A stretch of DNA of 64,000 bases from Nothopassalora personata. Lineage: Eukaryota > Ascomycota > Dothideomycetes > Mycosphaerellales > Mycosphaerellaceae. Of the stretch, positions 1 through 9,120 are shown one piece after another. Location of the stretch: NCBI GenBank assembly GCA_033816765.1, contig CM066289.1, positions 4,278,001-4,342,000 on the forward strand, written 5' to 3'. Numbering within the stretch: position 1 is the stretch's first letter; the number at the start of each line of letters is the position of its first letter. The position numbers and the translations under genes were made by a program. Under the pieces are notes generated by a model. That model was not told where the DNA came from and did not search any database. It worked only from the letters and a program-made list of their open reading frames with translations.

Positions 1-780
1 GAGAAGAAGAATACATACGATAACATTACGACGGACTAACTTATAGACACCCTAGAACTTTAAAAACAATAGACCTAATATAACGCAGTTTCTTATTTCT
101 ATAGATACGACACTACATTAACTACGTATAAGACAACTAGGTTTCATTACTGCTAATAGCGTAGATTGCACTAAATAACTATAAATCGGAGACAACTTTA
201 ACAATACTATTCTATACGAACTTTAGTAAAGATCCTAACCTATTTAGAACACCTAGATCTTACCTATAAGCCGAAAGAGTAATCGTAACGACGGATACTC
301 TTAAGGAAGTGTATAAAGAAACACGTAAGGCGATCGAAGATGCATAATATAAATTGTCTTAGTAACGGCAAAACACGAGAAAAATAGCACCTCTACTAAA
401 GGAGGGGGATAAGGTCTATCTCCTTATAAAAAACTTAAGAACAAGAAGATAGACTAAGAAACTAGATTACGTTAAGGTCGGACTATTTTTCATCGACAAA
501 GTTATAGGACTAGTTAATTACTGCCTACGACTACTAACTAACGCAAAAATCCACCTAGTCTTCTATATCTCTAAGTTAGAACCCGTAGACACCGAAACAC
601 CCTACTAGGAAAGCTTCTATTTCGAACTAGAAGCAGAAAACGAATGTAAAGTCAAAAAAATCCTAGATAAGAAAGGTTAGCGATACCTTATTAAGTAGAA
701 AAGATACGACGAATTAGAAAATACCTAGGAACTAAAACAAAACCTATAAAACTATTAGCAAAAGATTCGACAATACTAAA
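1..780 (+). mobile_element. Ty3/gypsy chromovirus pol fragment (integrase tail plus chromodomain), RIP-inactivated
   Basis: Reading the frame that contains base 408, the translation matches the C-terminal end of a chromovirus integrase: about 258-410 gives the helix ending in LLKEGDKVYLL, followed at 450-600 by the GPY/F-like module (FFIDKV, VNYCLRL, ISKLEP). A chromodomain follows at about 630-757 (KKILDKKG, RYLIK, KRYDELENT). Stop codons TAA/TAG sit where the family has Gln or Trp (for example in ENT-stop-EL, and three in the segment at 340-370), as expected from CpA-to-TpA and TpG-to-TpA changes. The element continues beyond the left edge, so length and LTRs are unknown. It cannot be active. 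Confidence 0.8.
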
Positions 781-830
781 AACGGGTCCGCCGATATAAC
801 TAATAACAATCGATCTCTCGGCCGACGAGC

Positions 831-903
831 GACTAGGGTAGGAATCAAACCTACGACCTTAAGAGTATAGACAGCTTACGCTCTATTACTAAGCTACCTA
901 GCC
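831..903 (-). tRNA. tRNA-like sequence, probably RIP-damaged pseudo-tRNA
   Basis: Read on the minus strand, the 73 nt start GGCTAGG and end CCTAGTC, giving a full 7-bp acceptor stem with one G-U pair. A D-arm (GCTT / GAGC) with a box A-like sequence and a T-arm (GTAGG TTTGATT CCTAC) with a box B-like GGTTTGATTCC are also present. The anticodon arm does not pair well: TAAGC faces ACTCT. It improves if two TpA are read as former TpG, so RIP may have damaged it. The anticodon cannot be assigned. It could also be the head of a tRNA-derived SINE. It lies between the gypsy fragment and the next repeat ORF. Confidence 0.45.
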
Positions 904-939
904 GATTAATAAGAATAGGGACACAACTTATAAATAAGT

Positions 940-1435
940 ACTCTAATAAGTCTCTACCCCTAGGGATTCGCCCTAAGGCTCCGCTCTAGAAAGCGCTACC
1001 TAGTTATTTACGGGCATCTCTAGGATATCCGAGAAAGAAACTAGCGAAGGCGACGCCTCTACCCCCGACGCCCGCTTAAGAGACGCTAGCTCCTCGCGCG
1101 CCTCTTCCTCCTCGAGTTCCTCTAACTCCTTAGCGACGGTATCGTTGGTGCGACGCTTAGCTAATCGTAGCTATTTCCGAAGACGGATCTTACGTATCTT
1201 TAGCCGTACCTCCTCCTCTTTAATCCTCTTAAGCTCTAGCTTAAGATTATCGCGCGAATCGCGAAGACGTTCCTACTCCGGACGAGAAAGACGTATATCG
1301 TAATCCTTATAGCCTTTTCGAATATAGGCTAAACACTTTCTAGACCGAGAGCCTACGATATACTTTACTACTACGCCCGAGGATCGAGACTTCTAACAAT
1401 TCGTGTATAGAGCTATTTTAATACCGGAAATTTCA
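940..1435 (-). pseudogene. RIP-mutated repeated fungal ORF (cysteine motif plus coiled coil)
   Basis: On the minus strand one frame stays coding-like for about 160 codons. It reads a segment with tyrosines spaced like a short cysteine motif (AYIRKGYKDYD), then ERLRDSRDNLKLEL, then a Lys/Glu/Arg-rich coiled coil (KRIKEEEVRLKIRKIRLRK) and an acidic tail. TAT/TAC are the RIP products of TGT/TGC, so the tyrosines were most likely cysteines. The three TAG stops are likely former Trp or Gln codons. The layout resembles a family of short, high-copy ascomycete ORFs with a C-x2-C-x3/4-G-x-x-C-D motif followed by a coiled coil, thought to belong to mobile repeats. Family assignment is from memory and tentative. 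Confidence 0.5.
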
Positions 1436-1640
1436 GTATCCTAAGTAAGTTATTAATGGCGTTTATAGGAGGAAGAAGACATAGTTAACTATTACTACAA
1501 GAAACGATAACGGCTTAAGAAGCTTCGGGACGAAGCTAGGCTAAGAAGGGGATAGTGTTACGGAATAATTCCTATAGACCCTAGAATTATAACGATAAGA
1601 CGGATACGTGACTTATCCTGCCTAAGCGCTTAGACTTAGA

Positions 1641-1704
1641 GCGATTAGACTGCTTATGCTTAGACTAATTAGACTACTTATGCTTAGAATAATTAGACTA
1701 ATTA
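1641..1704. repeat. Short tandem repeat, about 24 bp unit, 2.6 copies
   Basis: The unit GATTAGACTGCTTATGCTTA recurs as ATTAGACTACTTATGCTTA and again partially as ATTAGACTAATTA. It lies within the RIP-affected block. Confidence 0.6.
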
Positions 1705-2510
1705 CCGAGATCTACAAATCTCCTCTATATTTAGGAACGCTAAGAAACCCTTATAGTTTTAATACGTTTAACTTACTGTTCAATATTACTATTTAGAATA
1801 CACCATAACCTAACCTCTGCCTTACTGCTGCTTAGCCTTTATAAGACAAGACAGCTACTGCTTTATTACTCTCCCTTAACTTCCTATCGGCCCGAGAACA
1901 AACCCGATTAAGCTTGTCTTCTTAACTTGTAATATCATTAGGTTACACTAAACCTAACACGTTACTAGCGTTACTAAACTAGTTTATAGGAGTCTACTTA
2001 ATAATATCTACTATAATACTACTTATAAGTTAGTAAACACCCTTAAAATGTTATTATATATATAGTATACCTTACTAAAGCTTCTTAAAAAGCTTTAAGA
2101 GTATATATATAGTAGTTGTTAGTATATATAACCGTATATAATAGTCTAGAAGTAGGTAAGAGGGGCGTAAAGTAGTATAAAGTAGAGAGAGTTATTTAGT
2201 AAAGAACTAGCTTCTTTTATATATACCTATAAGGTCTATACGTTGCTACCTAGCTATAAGAGCCTTCTTAAGCCGAGAGAACCTTCTATTTACTTCTAAA
2301 AGCGGAAAGATAAGGCCTAAATATATCTAAAAGTAGGTCTATAAAGATCTCTTATATATATAGATCTAATAAGATCGCTGTCCTTAGTATATACTTACTT
2401 ATAGCTAATCTAGTATCTAAAGCTAGTAAAGATGTTTAAGACTAATATAGCAATATAGGTAATATTAAGTTAATTAGACTGCCTTTATAATAGTTAGTCT
2501 AAAGTGGGAG

Positions 2511-2685
2511 TGTTATAAATTAGGTAACTAATAGCTATATTAGTTAGGACTTAGCATATATACACTATATTACACTATTTCTGTAGCTAGATAGTCTCAC
2601 ACCCTGTAGCAATTTATAAGGGCTACTAATCCACCCTATTGTTTCAATCTAGAAGCTTGTACTCGTCAAATACCTATCTACAACA
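2511..2685 (+). mobile_element. Copia-type LTR (probable 3' LTR) at the edge of the repeat block
   Basis: A purine-rich tract AAAGTGGGAG ends at 2510 and is followed directly by TGTTATAAAT, the form of an LTR start after a polypurine tract. The element closes at 2685 with CTATCTACAACA, so the ends are TGTTA...CAACA, a perfect inverted repeat if the first TpA was once TpG (RIP). The 175 bp contain a TATATACACTATATTACAC segment. Base composition switches to that of ordinary genomic DNA partway through. The internal pol region to the left is too damaged to recognise, so the copia assignment rests on the short LTR and its tract. Confidence 0.6.
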
Positions 2686-3663
2686 TGACCAAGGCATTAG
2701 TTCTAGTAATCGTTTTAAACGCTTGATCAATGGCAACTATATGCCAGCATTCGCGCGACCCGCGCCTTTTTCTCCTACAAACGCTTCGCAGTTAGTGAAC
2801 GAATACAGCGTACCAACCGGAGCATCAGTCGATGGCCACATGCCAATGATCCGCGTTACTCCGAGAGCTGAATGCTCTAGCCCCCCAACAGCGGCCGCGT
2901 ATCAGGCATCCAGCCTCACCCAAGCTGCCTCTTACACGATCCTACCAGCTACATGAGGGCTGCCTTTGCTCCTCGCGGAACATACGATAACGTATATATT
3001 AGCTCCAAGAATCGGCTATGGACGACAACGCAAGAGGATAGGCATGGGTGCAAGCGGAGATGTTATCTGGTAGCTTGCAATTGCTGTTCAAGTGTGCCGT
3101 ACGAATAAAGTGCCGACATGTCAATACGGATGAGAGTATGGTCATACAATATGCCCAGTTCCGCCGGTGAGTATCACCTCTCGGTTCTGCGGATGGTCGT
3201 CTTACTGCAATCCTACACAAAGCCATAGGCGATTCGAGAGTACTCGTCCGTAACTTAGGCTGGTCTGCAAGCAACAGCCTGCCGCATGACCCGTAGCAGG
3301 GATATCCACATCAATTGAAAAGCTCCTGCAAAAGGTCGTGGATGTGAGCAAGGCCGTCATGGAAACTATCACAAAACAAGCTCTTTGTCGGGAATTCGCC
3401 TACACAACGATCCGACAGCTCGCACTGTTTCAGCACATCTTCTTGCACGAGCCGAAGCCAAGCTAGGTCGCTCATTCAGCTCTTTCGGCAGGAATGCCGA
3501 AGTATACAGCTGTAAGCAGCAAGTTCCACTGGCTGACGCAGGTTTCTATGGCTACGACGCCGTTTATGATAAAGTCAACCGAAGAACCGAGCAACATGGC
3601 CAGGACGCTTAGAAGTCGGAGAATTGTGCCCTACGCATAGCGCTGAAAGTCAAGGACACAGTT
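2686..3663. other. Intergenic; possibly degraded 5' part of the methyltransferase pseudogene
   Basis: No domain is recognisable. The stretch from about 3385 to 3660, directly upstream of the methyltransferase remnant, has a coding-like frame (DAGFYGYDAVYDKV) interrupted by stops and may be further remains of that gene. Confidence 0.4.
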
Positions 3664-4372
3664 AATCTTTATAAGAGTTGGCAAAATCAGGATCCGGAGC
3701 AGTTTGGTCACTTAATGGAGTTTGTGAAAACGAGTGTGGAGGGTAGGACGATTCAGCAGTTGTGGATGGATATGATTGGAAAGGGCTCGCGGATTGGGGG
3801 CGGGCTATCGCGGACGTAAGGTACATCCCACCATATCCACTCATTCTACACTCTCATTCTACACTAACACCTCCCCCAGGTAGGCGGCGCGGTAGGCTAC
3901 ATCGGCATAGCAATCGCCGAATCTGCCCCCTCCCTCTCCATCATAGTCCAAGATGTCCCCGGCGTCGTCGCCCTCGGCCGCCCAACTCCCCTCCCACCTC
4001 ACCTCCCACGTCTCCTTCATGCCCCACGACTTCTACAAAACCAACCCGGTCCGCAACGCCTCCGTCTACTTCTCCCCCCGCATCATGCACGACTGGCCCG
4101 ACGAGCTGGCTGCGAAGATTCTACAAGCGGTGGTGCAGGCGATGGACCCGGAGAGTAAGATTGTGATTGTGGACAAGGTTGTGCCGGAGAGCGTGAAGAG
4201 GAGCTGGGAGCAAAGGATGATGAGGAATTACGATGTTGTTGTGATCATGATCAATGGGGGGGGGACGATGGGGCAGTGGGAGGCACTTGTGGGGAAGGCG
4301 GATGAGAGGTTGCAGATCACGAATGTTGTGAGACCAGAGGGGGCATTGGGAAGTTTGCATTGGGAAGTTTGA
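3664..4372 (+). pseudogene. Fungal O-methyltransferase (Methyltransf_2 type) pseudogene
   Basis: Fragments of a SAM-dependent O-methyltransferase of the kind found in secondary metabolism follow one another in order: NLYKSWQNQDPEQF at 3664 onward, DGYDWKGLADWGRAIAD, then across a clean intron (3816-3879, GTAAGG...CAG) the SAM-binding VGGAVGYIGIAIAE, IVQDVPGVV, FMPHDFY, the catalytic-type MHDWPDE and KIVIVDKVVPE. Three lesions break the frame: a shift just before DGYDW (about 3762), one after VPGVVA (about 3975) and a 14-bp tandem duplication at 4344-4371 that spoils the C-terminus. The N-terminal dimerisation half is missing or unrecognisable. With three separate lesions this is a true pseudogene, not one sequencing error. 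Confidence 0.8.
4344..4371 (+). repeat. 14-bp tandem duplication in the methyltransferase pseudogene
   Basis: CATTGGGAAGTTTG occurs twice in direct succession. Removing one copy would restore the usual LGSLIEV end of the family, so the duplication is a secondary lesion. Confidence 0.85.
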
Positions 4373-4753
4373 TTGAGGTGGGGTGTAGGAGGGAGGATTC
4401 GCCGATGGTGGAGAGGTGAGAGTTTTGGATCATGTTGATTTTATCCCCTCGAGAAGAAAAGAGCAAGAGCGTGAAGCCTGGCTTTCTTGTGTTGCTGAGC
4501 TCTCCGTGAGAGCCAACCTGCTTCGATATTCCTGCTGACAAGCCCTGGAGCAAAGCCTCTGCAGCAATTTCTAACATTCTCGGTAGTGAATGATGTCTCC
4601 AACAGGAATACTTCAATCCTTTGCCTATGCTACACCTGCAGTAATCAGAGTCTTTCACGCCTGCCTCAATTTATCGCACTCGAGATACTGTGCATTAGTC
4701 AGAACCACTTGACACATCGGACCTTTAACCGCAAGCATCTCACGTTTCATACC

Positions 4754-4945
4754 ATGGACCCAAGCACAGCTGCGCAACTCGGTATCTTCGGCTTCCTCGC
4801 CGTCATGATCTTAGTCTGGCTTGGACTCAAAGCTGCAGCGTCTGAGAGAGAATCTCAACTCATTATTGATCGAACCCAGCCATTCCAAGAGCCTGACGAC
4901 TGCCAGGATACCAAGGCGATGCGGAGAAGCGGACACTTGGCATAG
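4754..4945 (+). CDS. Small single-pass membrane protein, hypothetical
   Basis: A 63-residue frame starts at an ATG in a good context (ACCATGG). Residues 10-30 are strongly hydrophobic (GIFGFLAVMILVWLGLKAAA) and form one probable membrane segment, followed by a charged tail (SERESQLIIDRTQ, then EPDDCQDTKAMRR). No family is recognised. Size and layout fit many small fungal membrane proteins, but a chance ORF cannot be excluded. It lies between the methyltransferase pseudogene and the cysteine-rich secreted protein. Confidence 0.4.
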   Translation: MDPSTAAQLGIFGFLAVMILVWLGLKAAASERESQLIIDRTQPFQEPDDCQDTKAMRRSGHLA

Positions 4946-5416
4946 CATATAACGCTGCTTGGTGTGTTGCCATTCTTGCAAGCATCGTCGATGCAGCCAC
5001 ATCTTTCGGCGTTCATGCTCAGTGTTGATGCGCTGTGCCTGGTCCGAACACTCTTTGAGAGGCATGCCATGATGGACCGCAGGATGTACCTTCTAGGAAA
5101 TTTTCGGGTGAGCCGAGGCCGCAGAGTAACACAAGGCCATCATAGCTCTTGAAACGATTCTAGCTGATCATAACCCTTCTCATCATGATCCTCCCTGAAC
5201 GTTTTAGCTGAACCGAACGACAAAGAAACGTTGATTGGCTGATGTTGACGCCTTGGTACAAAGCATGTTGACTTCATGTCATGGCTGTGGCTGCGAGCTG
5301 TGATAGAGGCTCCAATAAAGTATAAGAATGGACACATAGTCCAGAAGAAATATGAAAGCCCATTGACTTCTGCAGCGTCCCAAACGATACCGCGTTCAAG
5401 GCAGCAGACTCACATT

Positions 5417-5807
5417 ATGAAACTAAGCCTCCTCTCCAGCGTCACGCTCACCATCCTCACATCAACCATCCAGGCCCTGCCATGCCATGCCATCCGACAC
5501 CCCCCTGGACCGCAATGGAAAATACTCGATGGCTGAGCATGCGAAGCGCTGGTCCATCAATCAAAAAGGCGAAGTCTTGGACATCCTTCCTCGTCAGGCT
5601 GGCATGCGTCCTCAACCTTGTACTTGTTGCGAGATGGAAGATGGCAAGATCTGCTGTGGCCGAGGTACTCAGCTTTGCTGTCTCAAGGACAAGGGTTCTC
5701 GGTCGTGTTGCTTGGTATGTGTTTGGTCTTGGCATGTCTTGTTCCTCCGTCGCTGATTGAATCTGTAGGGAAGGCAATATGGCAGTTTTGGGTGTGATGA
5801 TGTCTGA
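5417..5807 (+). pseudogene. Cysteine-rich small secreted protein, frame broken at a 5-bp repeat
   Basis: An ATG at 5417 opens a typical signal peptide (MKLSLLSSVTLTILTSTIQA). The next bases are the direct repeat CATGCCATGCCAT at about 5482-5494. Beyond it, the cysteine-rich body lies in another frame (from about 5487). The body runs to a donor at 5715 (GTATGT), a 54-bp intron and an acceptor at 5768, and ends with a 13-codon exon and TGA at 5807. The intron joins in phase, which supports the body being a real gene. It has ten cysteines within about 50 residues, mostly in pairs (PCTCC, ICC, LCC, SCC, GC). A change of one 5-bp unit would put signal and body in one frame. This is the profile of an apoplastic candidate effector or antimicrobial-type peptide. 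The role is inferred and no homologue is recognised. Confidence 0.6.
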
Positions 5808-7531
5808 ACGGTATCGATTGCAAAGGTGAACAACGTTGGGGCGCCATCATTGCTCTCGCTTTTTCTCGAATGGGACGACTGATCCGCCAATGCCGTAGAG
5901 CTTACAATAGACTAGGTATGGGGACAACGTTCTGGCGTTTGGATGCGCTGGATTTGAATGCATGATCAGCAGTCGCGAGGGACGTCGTCTGGCATCAGAA
6001 AGCAAATATGCACAACCTTGCCTATCACATGTTAGATTTGTTGCAGTATGGCCGTTGTCGACGGCGACTCTTGACCAGAAGTCACGAATTCTTTGTCGTT
6101 CCACAAAGTTGCTTTTCCAGATACCATCACAATCAATGGAAACGATTGGCAAGGTCCTGACGGCTCAAGGCTTGTTGGTGACACCATATGTGTGTGTGTG
6201 TGTGTCCAGTCATTCCGTGGATCTTATCGATGCGGACGGCTCGTGCAACCATCAGAAACATTTGGGGCCATCACAGTGATCTTGTACGACATCGTTTGGC
6301 AACGTGGCGGTCGGCGTATCAATCACCCACACCTGTCACTCTGACAGTTTCCGTACAACCTGTGCTGCGTCCCAAGCCCGTTGCCGAACATCGCCAAACG
6401 TCTTGTGCACGTTATACACGCGGATACGAGCAGCTGAAACGTGTCGAGACGCAATCGTGCACCTGTTTCTCCACCGAGTCCACCTTCGCTGGTCCAGAAC
6501 GTGAACTGTGGAGGAGGTCTGCGTGGTGTTCGTGCTCTGTGACCGCACCGGCTCCACTGCGTTGTCCCATCACGGTTGATTGACAAGAAAGTTGTTGTGC
6601 CCAACCTGCAGGGAGGCTCGTATGATGTTGATTGTCTCTTTGTAACGGCCGCATCACAGAATGTCCTGCAGCAGTATCGCGTAGTTCTGACTGTGGGGCT
6701 TGTGCCTGCAGTTGTTGGGATCGGTAGTCCGTAGACCAACGCGGAGACAGCGCTCAACCAGGATGCACAAAGGGTCGGCGGAGGAGGTGATTTGCTGAGG
6801 ACATTTGCAGACGCACACGGCTGCCGCAGAGGACCGAAGTCACCCCACAGTTCGTTGTTGTGGTGTTGATTCTGAAGTGCCACTCCGCCCGAGCATCCAC
6901 TCCTTCCAGAATTTTTCCACGCGTGGCACATCCAGCATGAACCTTGTGGGATGCATATCATCCATCGCTCGACGGAACAACCGATGAGGCGCTGTTGATT
7001 GTGATAATGGACAAGCAGATGGTGTAGGGCACTGAGACAGAGCATGTGATCGCATAATAAATTGCCGAAGACGAATGCAAGTGAATTACGCTCGTTGCTG
7101 TGGTTGTCTGCCCTGATTCAGCGTCATTACAAACAGGTGAGCCACTTGATTGAGAACTATATGCAAGCCCGCCCGCCAAAATTTCTCTCATCACTCTAAA
7201 GTCGTCGCACGCCATTGGCATATCCCACGCAGACACGTGTATTGCATACCGCCAAATCACAGCGCAGACCACACATATCGAGTTGATCAAGAGTGTTCCT
7301 CCAGTAGGTGGCACTACAGGCACCGCGGCAAGCGATTACTCTAATCTTTTCCCGGGCCGCCAGCACCGCTGCACAATCACGACCAGAGCAGCTGCAGGAG
7401 ACTCACTCTGGTCCTTGCACTGCTCACGATTTGGCATTTCTGTGCCGCGCCATCCTCTGCGCCCCATCTGCAGAGTCTGACCACTCTGGCCCTTATTTTA
7501 TCCTGCTCTCCTCCGTCCTCTCTCTGACACC
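5808..7531. other. Intergenic, no supported gene; (TG)n at 6189-6205
   Basis: No frame gives a recognisable domain. A 17-bp TG run is present at 6189-6205. A coding-like patch around 6595-6690 (KVVVPNLQGGSYDVD, LFVTAASQNVL) is flanked by stops and could be the remains of an old gene, but I cannot name a family. Confidence 0.4.
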
Positions 7532-8411
7532 ATGTCCACGGACCCCTCTACCTTTCAGTCGCCGGAACACACCCAGGTGAACCAAGACACCCACACTCAG
7601 ATCGCCGACAACAGCTACCCACTAGCGACTGCCGACCATCCTCGCTCGGACAAGCCAGACCCGACGACCTCAGCTAAAGTGCCAAAGCTCTCGCACTCCC
7701 ACGGCGCTACGACCTCGACCGTCCACGATGCCTCCCAAGGAGGAGAGTCCACCGCCGCTTCCACCGGTTCCGCCGAACTCGCCCGTCTTAAAGTGAAGAT
7801 CACTGCTGGACTGCGTGAGATTCCCGACTTCCCAGAGCCCGGCATCCTATTCGTCGACATCATGCCTCTGTTCGCCAACATCGATCTCCACAACTCGTTG
7901 ATCAGAGCGCTCGAGCTGAAGTTGGCCGAGAGCTTCAAGAAAGACGCGCAGATCGATGTGATCATCGGCCTCGATGCCAGAGGCTTCTTGTTCGGACCTT
8001 CCTTGGCCCGTGCTATCGGCGCCAGCTTCGTGCCAATGCGCAAGGAGGGAAAGTTGCCAGGCGATGTTATCAAGAGTACACCATTCACAAAAGAGTATGG
8101 AGCAAGCAAGCCAGACATCTTCGAGATGCAGGCAGACGCAGTCAAGAAGGGAAACAACGTGGTCATTGTTGACGATATTATTGCAACTGGTAAGTTCAAG
8201 CACCGAACAGTACTTTCGATTGCGAGCTGACACTTTCGCTACAGGAGGCACTGCCGTTGCAGCAGGCGAGCTCGTCCGCAAGCTAGGCGGAACCCTACAC
8301 GGCTACATTTTCTTGATGGAGATCGAGGGTCTCAAGGGTAGGGACAAGCTTGAGGCTCCCTCGCACCTACTCCTCGGCAAGGAAGAGGGCAGCAGCACCG
8401 AGAAGTCTTAG
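7532..8411 (+). CDS. APT1: Adenine phosphoribosyltransferase
   Basis: The enzyme makes AMP from adenine and PRPP in purine salvage, in the cytosol. Exon 1 (7532-8189) and exon 2 (8245-8411) are joined across a 55-bp intron (GTAAGT...ACAG) placed within the PRPP loop, giving 274 residues. Key motifs are IPDFPEPGILFVDI, the IGLDARGFLFGP loop, RKEGKLPG and the PRPP-binding VVIVDDIIATGGT that the splice completes. The start ATG (CACCATGTCC) adds an N-terminal extension of about 85 Ser/Thr/His-rich residues absent from the usual 180-residue enzyme. Initiation at an internal ATG such as the one in DIMPLF would cut the domain, so the long form is preferred. The next gene to the right is a purine/cytosine permease. 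Confidence 0.93.
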
Positions 8412-8450
8412 TATGTCTTCGAGCAACGCTTCGGTCTCTCTATTCACAGC

Positions 8451-8792
8451 ATGTTGCTTCTGTGCCTCTTCCGGGCACAAGGTAGGACACAAGTACCGGG
8501 ATACGTAGGCCAACTGCTCGGCGCGCCAAAGGTTGATCCCGCCAGGCCTCGCTCATTCGGTGGATCTGTATTGACCCGGCTGGTCCTACCGCCAAGGGAT
8601 GATTGCTGCAGTATCTGCGGCGGTGAGAGGTGCTGCGAGAGGTACCAAGCGAAGCGCTGGTACGGGAAGGACGTGAGGCGCTCAGCAGAGAAGCAGTGGC
8701 GCAAGCTGGCTCGCAAGACGCGCAAAGCCGTCAAATCGATCAAGCAGAAGGTCGACGACGTTGCTCTCGCCGTAAACCAAGTCTTTGTCTAG
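8451..8792 (+). CDS. Hypothetical small basic protein with a Cys cluster
   Basis: A 113-residue frame begins 39 bp after the APRT stop. It has a compact cysteine group (DDCCSICGGERCCERY) and then a long basic, probably helical tail (RRSAEKQWRKLARKTRKAVKSIKQK in two halves, ending AVNQVF). The amphipathic Lys/Arg tail and lack of low-complexity noise are in favour of a real gene. No family, no signal peptide and no intron are seen. The frame could instead be the 3' UTR of APRT. Confidence 0.3.
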   Translation: MLLLCLFRAQGRTQVPGYVGQLLGAPKVDPARPRSFGGSVLTRLVLPPRDDCCSICGGERCCERYQAKRWYGKDVRRSAEKQWRKLARKTRKAVKSIKQKVDDVALAVNQVFV

Positions 8793-9120
8793 GAATATGA
8801 CAGCAGTGCACGACGCGCCGCATGATATAAAATCACTGTACCATGCATAGTAAGAGCCTTCCAATTGGCTTGATAGCTGATCACGCTAAGGAATGTCGCA
8901 TGATTCGAGTACAATTCTTATTGGCTGTGGTGATCAATGCACTAAATAACTTATCTTTCCCCTCCAGCAACACCGTCTTTCCCATCAGAAGCGGAGTATC
9001 ACGTCGCTCAGTATCATTATTCATTCCCCTAATGCCTTCTCCTACTGACGAAGGACACAATGCTTCCGATCAAGGCAACACAGTCCCACAGACCGAGCAA
9101 AGTACGACTGGGAAGCCGCC

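Larger units (their letters stand above)
1..2685. repeat. RIP-degraded, transposon-rich block
   Basis: The whole stretch is poor in CpA and TpG and rich in TpA, while CpG-containing words are kept, and no ordinary reading frame survives. That is the signature of repeat-induced point mutation in ascomycetes. The composition becomes normal at about 2.69 kb, exactly where an LTR ends. Inside I can place a gypsy pol tail, a tRNA-like sequence, a minus-strand repeated ORF, a short tandem repeat and a copia-type LTR. The part from 1750 to 2500 is TA-rich (many TATATA words) and probably holds copia internal sequence, but I cannot align it to a domain by eye. Confidence 0.8.

Noticed and set aside
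6323..7045. 240-codon minus frame
   Set aside because: Cys/Ser/Arg-rich, without domain or conserved pattern. Position and composition look like random frame openness.
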